From: Sphaerosporella brunnea
Lineage: Eukaryota > Ascomycota > Pezizomycetes > Pezizales > Pyronemataceae
Assembly: GCA_008704415.1 (NCBI GenBank)
Contig: VXIS01000085.1
Coordinates: 62,001 to 126,000, forward strand
DNA: 64,000 nucleotides
Direction of reading: 5' to 3'
In this document: one piece after another, positions 54,994-64,000 of the stretch
Numbering within the stretch: position 1 is the stretch's first letter
Layout: the number at the start of each line of letters is the position of its first letter
Program-made: the position numbers and the translations under genes
Notes under the pieces: model-generated
The model's input: the letters and a program-made list of their open reading frames with translations, nothing else
Database searches by the model: none
What the model was told of the DNA's origin: nothing

Positions 54994-55062
54994 TGTAACC
55001 TCTTCGTGAGCTTGTAAGATCCGCTAATTCACAGATGCAAATAAACTCAGAAACATTCACAG
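54994..55062. mobile_element. Fragment of an LTR end
   Basis: About 70 bp starting TGTAACCTCTTCGTGAGCTT match the left edge of the LTR-like element at 63214 at about 85% identity. The similarity begins sharply at the TG in both places. Confidence 0.6.
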
Positions 55063-55224
55063 GCGGGCACTCGTAGGTGCAAATGAGCTTGATCTTCACG
55101 GCTGAGAACTCGGACCATTTCCACTCGGTGTACATTGCTTATTTTAAATCATTGCTACGACTATATAGGCTACGAGGCTATTCATCACGTGTAGCTGTGG
55201 CCCATGGTCGTTTTCCACGCAGCT

Positions 55225-56666
55225 CTAGTTGTTGCGACGGGTGGTCGTGGCAGGAGCCGAACCGCGGCCGGCAACAGGAGTAGTGGTGGCAGCCCCCTCG
55301 TTGGCACCGTTGCGGCCAGGTCCAGCGTTAGAAGTGCTGGCCTCACCAGGGGAGCGTCCGTTAGCACCGCGAACACTGCGCGACGCGTCCCGACTGAAGT
55401 AACGAGGCGGGCGAGTCGGCGACTGCGCACCGTTAGGCGAATGGTTTCCACCCGGAGAGTCCGAGGCTTCGACGTTTGAACGGGACCTGGAAAACCAAGC
55501 GAGTCGGGATCGGCCTCCGAAGAAGTTCCTGCCAGGACGAGGGGTCTGCGCAGCGTCACCTCCGCTGTCAGCTCCGGCCTCATGCCTAGACCTGGATCTG
55601 GATCTGCGCTCGTACAGCAGGTGACGACGAGCAGCGGTCGTGGGGCTGGTGCGGGAGATTGCAGCAGCACTGAGAGGATCAGTCGGGGATCTGCGCTTGG
55701 GAGAACCCGGCGGGGCAACGTTTCCACGACCAGTAGCGCGTCTGGAATACCTGGCGACGAGATCGGCGAACCTGCTGGTGGTCTTGCTGAAACGTGCGGG
55801 CATTGACTTGATGCTACGCTTGAGCTTGCGAGAGAATTGCGAGAAACGGTTCAGGACCTCAGGACTGGCATCGGGAGAGGAGGTGAGCGTGTTGTTCGCT
55901 TCGTTGTCGTAAGTCTCAGTCAGTTCGTCGATCGCCGAAGGACTGCTTCATATGTCAGTCTCGTATACATGTACGGTCCTTTCGAGGAAGAGCGCCTACG
56001 GGTGACCACCGCCACAGCCAGCGGTTGGAGTCTGTATCTTGATGGTGCCCTGCGGACTGTCGGGAGCCTGAACCTCAAGAGAACTCCCAGAACTGGGAGT
56101 CTCAGCCCCTGTCGGACTCTGAGGACTGGTGGGAGTCTCAGGCTCGGTCGGGCTCTGAGGACTGGGCGGAGCATGAATGACGATCTGGGGTGGAGCTCCG
56201 TTCGTCTGCACCACAGTTTCCACCACAGTTCCATCCTTTTCGAGCTTCCATCCAGTAAAATCAAGGATTCCATCCTTATGGTCGCCGTGCTCCCGAAGGA
56301 GAGCGGGGATTATATCTGACGGATCGCCAAATTCTGGGTCAACCGAAGTGTCAACTCGACGCGCATAATGCATCCTACGACCGTTCAACCTGATGGTCTC
56401 CTCGTCCCATTTATCCAGCTGGCGGCGAGGCACTGAAATGTGTTAGTACGCCAGATGTACAATGTGAGATTCAAACGTGTTGAGGAACCAGACGTACTTT
56501 GAGTGCCCCAAAAAACCTCGCTGGGTGGGTTCTCATGCGGAAGGATTCCCAACCACGCGTCACATTCCTGGCGCGAGATTCTGTACGGGTTAGGAGGAGG
56601 AGCAGAGCTCTTGGCGGGCTTGCGCTTCGCCCTGCGGGCTGCTTGGCGAGTGCCGTTGGCCGGCAT
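55225..56666 (-). CDS. Three-exon Ser/Arg-rich orphan protein
   Basis: Exons 56498-56666, 56000-56432 and 55225-55942, introns 56433-56497 (GTACGT) and 55943-55999 (GTAGGC), give 439 residues. Splicing fuses two regions that look like separate genes at first sight, since the apparent TAG after GGGHP is within the second donor. The N-terminus is basic (RQAARRAKRKPAKSSAPPPN), then a small folded part (ISRQECDAWLGILPHENPPS, LLREHGDHKDGILDFTGWKL). SPQSPTEPETPTSPQSPTG repeats follow, then a helix (NRFSQFSRKLKRSIKSMPAR) and a long Arg/Ser-rich tail (YERRSRSRSRHEAG, TRPPRYFSRDASRS). The RS tail suggests a nuclear, perhaps RNA-linked, protein (inference). Family unknown. Confidence 0.65.
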
Positions 56667-57051
56667 GGCGTTGATGAACGGAGTTGTAGGTGATACGGCG
56701 AACGAACGGTGATATGAAAGGAATATGAAACGGGTGGTAACGAGCGGCGGTCAAAATGGGTTTGTGGGGGGGATAGGGGATGAAGAGGCGGCGCGGCGGT
56801 CGAAATGAAGTAGCGTCTTCATAGAATTATGACATCAGAAAATTTTTCGCCGCAAATCTTTGGGCCATGTTGGGCCACTCTTTGTAACCCGCATTGATTG
56901 TTCATGTGGCACTCGGTGTCGATGGCTGATTACTCTTTTCCTGGAAGCATAACCAGTATTGAACCACAACGGCTTGTAAGCACCACAACTTTCCTTCGAC
57001 CAACCGTTCCACTCACCCTTTACCTTCAAGACAAATTGCAGCCACGGCACG

Positions 57052-57307
57052 ATGCCTCCAGACGCTTGGTCGAACTGGCCACAGATGCCAACAAAGTACA
57101 GCCGCCAGAGCGAAGTCGGACAGCGTCAACGAGCGGGAATCGTCGTTGAAGCATCAGCGCCAGGGCGAGGCTAAGAAAGTTGCCGAAGCACAGGCAAAGG
57201 GCAAATCAAAAAAGAGGTACACAGTTTTGACACATCGAGCCATACATGCACTTCATGATCGCAAAAATGTGATACCGCCAAAGCTCATGAATGACGACGG
57301 GCGTTGA
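57052..57307 (+). pseudogene. Frameshifted remnant of a Lys-rich small gene
   Basis: Begins MPPDAWSNWPQMPTK. One base out of phase, the sequence then reads 70 open codons, STAARAKSDSVNERESSLKH and QRQGEAKKVAEAQAKGKSKK to a stop at 57305-57307. The composition resembles the other small Lys-rich genes here. The shift falls at ACAAAG. Weak evidence, no homologue known. Confidence 0.3.
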
Positions 57308-57684
57308 AAGAACGGTTGGAGTTCCCTGGTCCGATTGGCTGCGTTGTGAACTCTGCCGGGAGGGAGTTTGTCCACTCACTAGGAAGCTTGAAGTCTGGAA
57401 TCTTTGCGAGCTTGCATCGATAACCTTGTGGCTTTGACCAGTTTGATCACCGGGAAAGCCATTCCAGGCCAACGACTGCCTTCCGTGAGTGCTGGTAGTG
57501 CGTGGGTGATTCCTTGGACGCCGCCTCTCACCACCCGATAGGGTCCATGATTTACTCCTACGCTCCGTTCCCTGCATAGGCCATGAATATCGTGCATAGG
57601 ACATGCATGAGATGGCTGGCAAGGAGTGTCGATGGTCATGTCTCGTCAGAATCACTCTGAGAGGAAGTTGGTGATAATTTTATA
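57308..57684. other. Intergenic, nothing identified
   Basis: Spacer between the small gene remnant and the long-TIR element; no gene or repeat seen. Confidence 0.5.
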
Positions 57685-58172
57685 TGGTGCAAGGCGCTTT
57701 AAACCTACACCTTCACTGGTTTGGGGTTACCCGGTTGAAACTAGAGGGCGCCGACCTTTAGAGAGCAGAACAACCAGAAAAATAGTTTGTAAAAGCACCA
57801 TACAATTAAAGAGAAGGATGTTCTGAGCAAGTCTACGATCTCCGATTTGAATTTGGTCTTGTGGAGGTGGAGAACTAAGGGTATGAATGTGCGAACTGCG
57901 AGTGATTGAGCGAGACCCACCAAAATCCTTAGAGTGTCGGCCACTTACTGGGGGTAACGTCTGGGAATTTCATACTCTTACTTCTTCACCACCACAACAC
58001 CAAATTGAAATCGGAGAGCACGAACTTGTTTGGAACATACTTCCCTTTATTCGTATCGTGCTTTTATGAACTATTTTTTTGGTTGTGGTGTTCTCTAAAG
58101 GTCGGCGCCCCTCGAGTTTCAACCGGGTAACCCCAAACCAGTGAAGGTGTAGGTTTAAAGCGCCTTGCACCA
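57685..58172. mobile_element. Long-TIR fold-back element with TA duplication
   Basis: A 488-bp element flanked by TA (57683-57684, 58173-58174). The two halves are inverted copies over about 200 bp each, starting TGGTGCAAGGCGCTTTAAAC, with only about 80 bp of unique centre. Over the first 60 bp the arms are nearly identical; divergence increases inward. No coding capacity. Related ends occur at 61590 and 62842. Confidence 0.85.
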
Positions 58173-58561
58173 TAGCTGGACGCCTAGTACGGGCTAGTCT
58201 GCGCTGATAGTGCCCATTACAGCCTCGGTATGGGATGGAATTGAGGAACCACATGTCTTCGTCACCAATGATCACTCGCGGGAATCCTGTCCCACAACCG
58301 GAATTGGGAGTAAGCTTTTGGGATTCTTCAATACCTCTCAAGGTGGGTTGGAGGAAGATTCGTTGCTGCATCGGCTATTCAGCGCTCTGGCCAGATGTGG
58401 CCACTGTCGTGAAAAGTGTCAAAAGATATCATCACGCTTTGAAGGCAAGGAAATGTCAAACGCGTAGCAAGGTTCTATTTCACAAACGGTTCGGAAGCTG
58501 ATCGAGGCGCACAGCAAAATTCCCATCCTATGTCTACCCAGCAGTGCCATATATCCGCCGA

Positions 58562-59317
58562 TCACTGCGCTTGCTGGTCACTTTCCCTTGCCAACGCCAA
58601 CAACTGCCGATTCCTCACCTCATTCCTTTGGCGCTGCAGCAGCAGCATCTCTTGCATCTCCCGATATCGAAACCTCTGCCGTTGAGCCTCACCGCCAGCA
58701 ACAACCGCGGCATCAAAGTCCGTCAAAATCATCCCAAACTCCTCCTGATCCTCCCTCCTCAGCAAATCCCGGTCCCACTCTTCAAGCGTAGGCGGCATCC
58801 CCAAATCATACCGATGCACATCCCGCGCCCTCTGGATCCCTGTCTGGACCTCGAGGTTATCGTCCCCCGCGCTCCGCGCCGCCAGGTGCAGCTCCAAGGG
58901 GAGAACACGGTTCCACATTTTTCTCGCCACAAGTGTAGCCCGCGACTCTGCGGCCGCGGGAGCGTCGTGGTCGCAAAGCATCCACTGCCGGACCGCGATC
59001 CGCTGTAGCAGACACAGCAGGATCTGGTTCTTGACGTAGTCGTGGTAGCTCTCCAGACGGTATTTGACAAAGGTGGTGAGCACCATGAGGTCGTTCAGCG
59101 TGTACGCGGAGTCGTACGCTTGCGCGCGGTAGATGAGATGCCAGAGGGCTTCGATGTTGCGGTGCGGACCGAGGTACCCGTCGATGCGGGCGAAGCAGGT
59201 TTGCATGGGGGTGAGCGTGCGCCGGGTGGTGGGGGTTTTGTAGATCCGCTCGAGCTCACCGGGGGCGGGGAGGGGTCGCGGATTCGAAGTGGTGGGATTG
59301 GCGCCGGATGCCGACAT
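58562..59317 (-). CDS. Orphan helical protein
   Basis: 251 residues starting MSASGANPTTSNPRPLP. The ATG directly follows a CAG acceptor; a leader intron at 59318-59382 (GTGTGT, GCTAAC) is likely. The body is mostly helical: MQTCFARIDGYLGPHRNIEA, YTLNDLMVLTTFVKYRLESY and VKNQILLCLLQRIAVRQWML, with a charged C-terminus (YREMQEMLLLQRQRNEVRNR) that should form a coiled coil. The length without stop and the even amphipathic pattern support a real gene. No family recognised. Confidence 0.68.
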   Translation of the reverse strand: MSASGANPTTSNPRPLPAPGELERIYKTPTTRRTLTPMQTCFARIDGYLGPHRNIEALWHLIYRAQAYDSAYTLNDLMVLTTFVKYRLESYHDYVKNQILLCLLQRIAVRQWMLCDHDAPAAAESRATLVARKMWNRVLPLELHLAARSAGDDNLEVQTGIQRARDVHRYDLGMPPTLEEWDRDLLRREDQEEFGMILTDFDAAVVAGGEAQRQRFRYREMQEMLLLQRQRNEVRNRQLLALARESDQQAQ

Positions 59318-59382
59318 CTGCTGATGCTGGAAGGGGTAATGTTAGCTGCAGGTTGCGTGACTACGGAGTTCATAACACACAC

Positions 59383-60792
59383 CCCAAAGCGCTTGTAGAC
59401 TGTGGCCAGGAGTTCTGTATTCGGAACGGTGTTGCAAATGTAACGTGGTACCGAGGAGGCTGTGTGCTATAAACGTGTTGCTTGGAACTTCATGTTTCAC
59501 TCACTGTGTATGAATGCAAGCTAAGGACCGCATAACGTAGACAGAAAGTACCCGTATATATAGGCAACCGGGTGCGGGTTAAACACATTCGATTATGGAA
59601 GTAGTGTTTCCGACATTCAGCCGACGGATTTAGTGGGCGCAGTGGCGCTTTCGTAACTTACAGTCGAATGGCAGTGGACGGCCAGCCGAATTGGAGAACC
59701 TGGCTGAGCCCCCCAAGCGTTCAATGCCATTGTTTTTGGTCGTCACAATGTCTTTGCAACCAGATTGTACCCATCCACCAATGATAGGATCAGGTCGTGA
59801 AAATCACTGTGTTTAACATCCAATATGATCTTCAGGTAACACCAACCCTACGCCACAATCAACAATCACGAGCTGCACGGTACCGCACTTCCGAAAACAA
59901 CCCATGGCCAAATCCTGCAATATCAACCAACCGACAAGCATACCAACCCCCGCTAAAAGATCAGAGAAACGAGCAACAATGAACAACAATGCTACCATCA
60001 CATATAACGACGGCTTTGCTGTTTGCGGGGGGTGGGGGACAGAACATGCTAGTGCCACTCCATGGTGTTACACGCCCTTTCCGGTACCACACTCGAACCA
60101 ACATCTGTTGTATCCGGCAACCTGCTTCCCTATAGCTCGGGGTTGGAAACGAAAATTCAATTGAGCCAACAACCGTGCTTGAAGAATATCATCTGCGGCC
60201 AACCCTGCATGCAAAAGCAAACCATGAAAGATGTACAAATAACCAGATAGGTATATAGAGATAACAAAGGGTCGGCCCTGGTATAATGGTCATTATAATC
60301 ACGGGTCCCACACTCTTCGGTACGGGCCGATTCTTCTTGTTTGTATGACGGCACGATATGAGTGATGCACCACGTCCAGATGTTCAATTCAATCAACTTG
60401 GTATCGCTCCTGTCGCAGCACATGACTATTATAAATCTACACCTGGTGCCGGCCTTGAGAAGCTATTACTGATCTGTTTGCACCTCCTTCCGTCCCGACC
60501 AGATATAGGGCCTTATCCACTCTGCCACTGGCGGAAATCACTGACCAGGCATGTGGTCATACCATCGCACTCGGAGCTTACTCCACCCTGATGGCTGTGC
60601 AGTTCCCGAGTGAATAATTCCCACCACACAAAATGTGTATGGATCCTTCCATTGCTCAGCCTGGCTTTCAGGGTTAGCGGAATGCGGGGGCTATATTGAT
60701 CATAGGTTTTGGAATCAGGGTGTGCTCTCACAGTTGATGATCACCGAGACGACGGCAAAGCAGGCTTTGTACAAACACAACAATCCCAAAGA
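59383..60792. other. Intergenic, no supported gene
   Basis: 1.4 kb; short plus-strand frames at 59904-60164 and 60358-60591 have no supporting features. Confidence 0.45.
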
Positions 60793-61549
60793 CAAATCTC
60801 ACCACCTCGCTTTCAGCCAAGTAGCAAGATTTTTTTGATTCGCGCGTTGTCGGCATCGCCAACAACGGCCAGGAGGAAAGAAAGGCCACCGGCATCGCCG
60901 TATTAGCCTTTAAAAACCTCCTGTTTTTGTCGAATGCTCTCGACTCCCGACTTCATTGAGTGGGCAGTCGGACGAGGGTATCCCTCAATGGTAGGCCGCC
61001 TACCCGTAATGCATCCCCCATTTGAAAGGGGGATGCATAAGCTAGGTGTCGACAGTCACTAGCTGATCCACGGGGCCTGGTTGTAAACTTGTCGAAGGGG
61101 TCGTGCATCCTCCATTTGACAGGAGGATGCATAAGCTAGGTGTCGACAGTCACTAGCTGATCCACGGGGCCTGGTTGTAAACTTGTCGAAGGGGTCGTGC
61201 ATCCTCCATTTGACAGGAGGATGCATAAGCTAGGTGTCGACAGTCACTAGCTGATCCACGGGGCCTGGTTGTAAACTTGTCGAAGGGGTCGTCCGAGATG
61301 GAAGGAGGTAAAAGAGGTAAAAGAGGTAAAAGAGGTAAAAGAGGTAAAAGAGGTAAAAGAGGTAAAAGAGGTAAAAGAGCATCCCCAGCCGAGATGGAAG
61401 GGTGTGATGAGGAGCGGAGAACGTGAAAACTGGCGGTATTTATAGTTATCTCAAGGCCGGGTAAGCGGTAGTTTTTGGCCGACCATAGGGTTGGAATTAT
61501 TTCGCCGCTTCATCGCACATTGTTCGCGACATGCGATGTCACTCGGTGC
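60793..61549. repeat. Dispersed hairpin-bearing repeat, copy B
   Basis: Second copy of the repeat at 17345-18025, 757 bp. It has three hairpin units instead of two: 61010-61037 (arms TGCATCCCCC), 61104-61131 and 61198-61225 (arms TGCATCCTCC with GGAGGATGCA). It also has an expanded (GAGGTAAAA)8 block and the same minus-strand TATA-like box at 61436-61444. The small hairpin near 60848 keeps pairing on the minus strand through a G-U pair. Copies A and B differ by expansion of internal units more than by point change. Confidence 0.87.
61305..61376. repeat. (GAGGTAAAA)8 microsatellite
   Basis: Eight perfect 9-bp units inside copy B; copy A has one or two separated by other sequence. Confidence 0.9.
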
Positions 61550-61589
61550 GTGAGTTTCAAGATTTGACGCTTCGCTTCAACTGCTTCTA

Positions 61590-61926
61590 TGGTGCAAGGG
61601 CCCTAGAACAATGACCTTCGTTAGTGGGGGGTTCCCCGGGTTTGACAGGAGAATGACGAACGGTGACACGCTGGCGTCTGATATTAATGTGACAAAATTT
61701 TAGAAAAAAAAATAACTCAAATGATTAAAACAAAGTCCATCAAGTATCCGCACCCCCACACGTCGTTGACTGCGGCAGTATAGGAGGCATAGGAAAGACT
61801 GAACGCGTCGGGGAAACTCGTAGCCCGGCCGCTCCACGCCCGATGATTATGGGTGCGCCGACGTGTCACTCGTAATCACTCGGTTGTCAGACCCGGGTAA
61901 CCCCCCACTAACGAAGGTCATGGTTC
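61590..61926. mobile_element. MITE-like element related to the long-TIR family
   Basis: Inverted ends share GACCTTCGTTAGTGGGGGGT and flanking bases (39 of 42 match between 61606-61647 and the right end). The left side also begins TATGGTGCAAGG, aligning without gaps to the end of the 57685 element over 60 bp. TA follows the right end (61927-61928), but the right arm lacks the outermost 16 bp, so it is either truncated or a shorter sibling starting at 61606. No coding frame. Confidence 0.75.
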
Positions 61927-62130
61927 TACTCGACGAAGAAAAAACTATTCGCACACTCACAGCCAAGCCACGCTGTGAAAAATCAAATTAAGAGATCGCA
62001 GTTGAAACCCTTCAGCCATAAAGAATATGTGCTAACAATTTTTTGTTGCGCTGTTGCGCTCTGGTGGGATACCCGTGGGTTGGGGGGTTGTTACACAATG
62101 TGTCTGAATACTTTTTTTTTTCGTTTAGTA

Positions 62131-62836
62131 GTGGGTGTCAATAACCTCCGTTCAGCCCCCGAAGTGACGTCCGTTTGCCAGAAAGTAAAAACGAACGGGA
62201 GTGCGGATAAACCTCTGATTGGCCCCGATTGTACTCTGTGACAACGCAAATCTGGCGCTCGAGAGCACTAGATTGAGCCGTTCCGCCGCTCGCCGCTCCC
62301 GCACCTACGACGCTCGCACGCCCACCCCTGCAACGCCCACAACGCTCTCTTAACAACCTCCATTCTCAACAGCTTAGTTGCACGACAATCTACAGGTAAA
62401 AAAGCTCTTGGGCACGTGGTGTGAATTGTCTGGTTGTTAGCTCACTAATCAAATGCACTGGCCTGCATGCCGAACTCCTCAGCGCGTGCGCAGCCGCTGG
62501 CGCCGCTGGAAACATAGCTTACAACCCTGGCCGAGAATATTTGCGATTCCTGGATTGTGCTACGCAATGCCATGGACTGCGAGACCCCCGTTGGTGCTTC
62601 GCTGGGCGGGTGGGGTTTTCGCTGGATGGGCGGTTTTGATTGTTTTTGCTGGGCAGGAGGGCGTCGATTGTTTTGATGGTCGACGTCACATCGCAAGCTC
62701 TCTACACCGCGGACCTTCTACCCAATTCCAGATGACCGCATCGTAAGGTTGTCAATAAGCTTCTGTAAAACATAGTGGCAACCGTTCAGCAACGAACGGG
62801 CATCCGGAAGTGAAAACGGAGGTTATTGACACCCAC
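62131..62836. mobile_element. TIR element with TA duplication, second family
   Basis: Ends GTGGGTGTCAATAACCTCCG continue to TT and are mirrored at 62815-62836; TA flanks at 62129-62130 and 62837-62838. The 706-bp interior has no recognisable transposase. It inserted three bases from a lone end of the long-TIR family. Confidence 0.8.
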
Positions 62837-62841
62837 TAGTA

Positions 62842-62891
62842 TGTTGCAAGCCGCTTTAAGCCTGGGCCTTCGCTGGTTTGGGGTTACCCGG
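62842..62891. mobile_element. Solo terminus of the long-TIR family
   Basis: TGTTGCAAGCCGCTTTAAGC through TTTGGGGTTACCCGG matches the terminal 50 bp of the 57685 element at roughly 85%. No partner end was found in the window. Confidence 0.7.
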
Positions 62892-63213
62892 AGTACACTA
62901 GAATGATTTGGCTGTGGTCACGTCATGTGCACGCGAGCGAGCGTCGAGCGAACGGACCGGGGTGGACCATTCTCTCTCATACGTGCAAGTGAAGCGATAT
63001 TCTACGTCCCCGAGTCTACGTCTTTGAGTCTAAGTCCCCGCCGAATTTCCTAGTTAGTTAACGTTACGCGCAAGTGGCAAGATGGGCAAACTTACAATCC
63101 TGGAAAAGGAAAAGGTAGTGGATTTCCAGAGCAAGGAAAGTGCGGAAGATCGACAGAAGGGTAAGCGCGTCTTTTCTCGCCATGGAACCCGACTTTCGTG
63201 ACCAGAGGTGTAT
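62892..63213. other. Spacer with a possible first exon
   Basis: An ATG at 63082 opens MGKLTILEKEKVVDFQSKES and AEDRQK up to a good GTAAGC donor at about 63161. A gene here would be cut by the LTR that starts 50 bp later. Too short to call. Confidence 0.3.
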
Positions 63214-63740
63214 TGTAACCTTTTCGTGAGCTTATAATATCCACTATTTCATAGATGCAAATAAACTCAGAATCATCTGTGTATCAGACTTGATAAATAC
63301 CAAGAGGATACTCGAAAACAGGTCACTGATCAACTCAGTATTTATTGATAGATAGTCGATACAATCTGGATTGCTCGAAAGGCCGTAAGGAAAGAAGAGG
63401 AGAGAATGAATGTAGGAAAAGCTCGCAGCTTTCATAGCGAACGATGCTGAGTACATCATGTGATAATAAACTGGTGGCAAATTCGTAACTAAGGAAAGAG
63501 TGGTCTAGAAGACCTACAAGTCTGCCTTGTGGAAACTAGAAGATTCCAATGGTGACGTAACATCAAAAGGGCTAGAAACTGCTAGAACATGGTGACAAAA
63601 TATAGTAAAGAAAGTAAAAGAAACTCGTAGAATAATGACATCATACCATCGTTACTGTCTTATAGTTTTATATCTTAGTAAGGAAATACGTAAGAGAGAA
63701 ACCATAGTAAGTGTATGGTTCCGGAAGTCTGTAACCAACA
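63214..63740. mobile_element. Probable solo LTR (minus orientation)
   Basis: 527 bp bounded by TG and CA. Read on the minus strand it begins TGTTGGTTACAGACTTCCGG and ends CTCACGAAAAGGTTACA. AT-rich, non-coding, with CTAGAA-type palindromes near 63510-63590. No convincing 5-bp duplication and no adjacent retrotransposon genes. Compared with the fragment at 54994, most differences are C-to-T or G-to-A. Confidence 0.6.
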
Positions 63741-64000
63741 CTAACTGAAGCCCGGGTAAATTGTGTTTCACCGCATGAAACGGGGTGGCTCACCACATGA
63801 AATGGGGTGGCGAGTGACGACAGAGGTGCGGCCTCGCGCGGCCTCGCGCGGCCTCACGCGGGCGGGTTGTGGGCCGGCGACTCAACAAATGTGTATTTAC
63901 CTGTGGGAAAGATATTTACCCATTATGACCCTAACTGATCGCCCATGCCCCCGTCAAGAACAACTTTGTGGAGGAGGAGGAAAGCGGAAGCAGCAGAAGT
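63741..64000. other. Window end: short GC-rich repeats
   Basis: Two near copies of CATGAAAYGGGGTGGC and three units of GCGGCCTCGC. A possible gene start (ATG at 63945) runs off the window and cannot be judged. Confidence 0.45.

Noticed and set aside
55996..56666. Separate 201-residue gene ending at TAG near 55997
   Set aside because: The TAG falls in a GTAGGC donor; splicing to 55942 restores a longer frame, so the two halves are treated as one gene.
60495..60540. Minus-strand TGGCAGAGTGGATAAGGC resembling a tRNA D-arm
   Set aside because: No B box, anticodon arm or acceptor stem follows.

Overview
This window looks like nuclear DNA of a filamentous ascomycete (Pezizomycotina). Genes are split by short introns of about 45-65 bp with GTRNGT donors and CTRAC/CTAAC branch sites. 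The recognisable genes are typical of moulds: an MFS hexose transporter and a divergent choline oxidase / betaine aldehyde dehydrogenase pair. Long stretches carry decayed DNA transposons, MITE-like inverted-repeat elements and a probable solo LTR. No operons, bacterial signals, rRNA, CRISPR arrays or convincing tRNA genes were seen. No genus can be named from what is visible.

Layout. 0-1.5 kb: 3' part of a hexose transporter, followed by about 1 kb with long G and T homopolymers. 3-4.7 kb: two orphan genes on the minus strand. 5.35-5.94 kb: a TA-flanked Tc1/mariner-pogo-type relic. 7.8-10 kb: a 90-bp minisatellite with a degenerate flank. 10.1-13.2 kb: two divergent orphan genes, one with in-frame 42-bp repeats. 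13.5-16.9 kb: a palindromic element with perfect 63-bp ends, then a broken hAT transposase. 17.3-18.0 kb and 60.8-61.5 kb: two copies of an unusual repeat carrying hairpins. 18.3-19.4 kb: a tandem pair of related small proteins. 21.9-24.3 kb: a two-RRM protein with about fifteen 30-residue repeats. 25.6-34.1 kb: orphan genes (zinc-ribbon, repeat-bearing, single-pass membrane) and one large pseudogene. 36.8-40.8 kb: the choline-to-glycine-betaine module. 41.8-51.1 kb: orphan nuclear-looking or lysine-rich proteins, two of them apparently broken. 51.6-55.1 kb: inverted-repeat element, a BED-finger mini-gene and an LTR fragment. 55.2-59.3 kb: a three-exon RS-rich gene, a frameshifted remnant, a long-TIR element and a 251-residue orphan. 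60.8-64 kb: a repeat-dense end with the second hairpin repeat, three inverted-repeat elements and a solo LTR.

Functionally the clear biology is sugar uptake and choline use. The choline oxidase and aldehyde dehydrogenase start from a shared 680-bp intergenic region and together would turn choline into glycine betaine. Most other genes are unrecognised. They are often low in complexity, rich in Pro/Ala/Ser/Lys, and several carry in-frame tandem repeats. Several have an intron ending at or next to the start codon, and in one the start codon is itself split by the intron. Exon structures given here were worked out by eye and have no transcript support.
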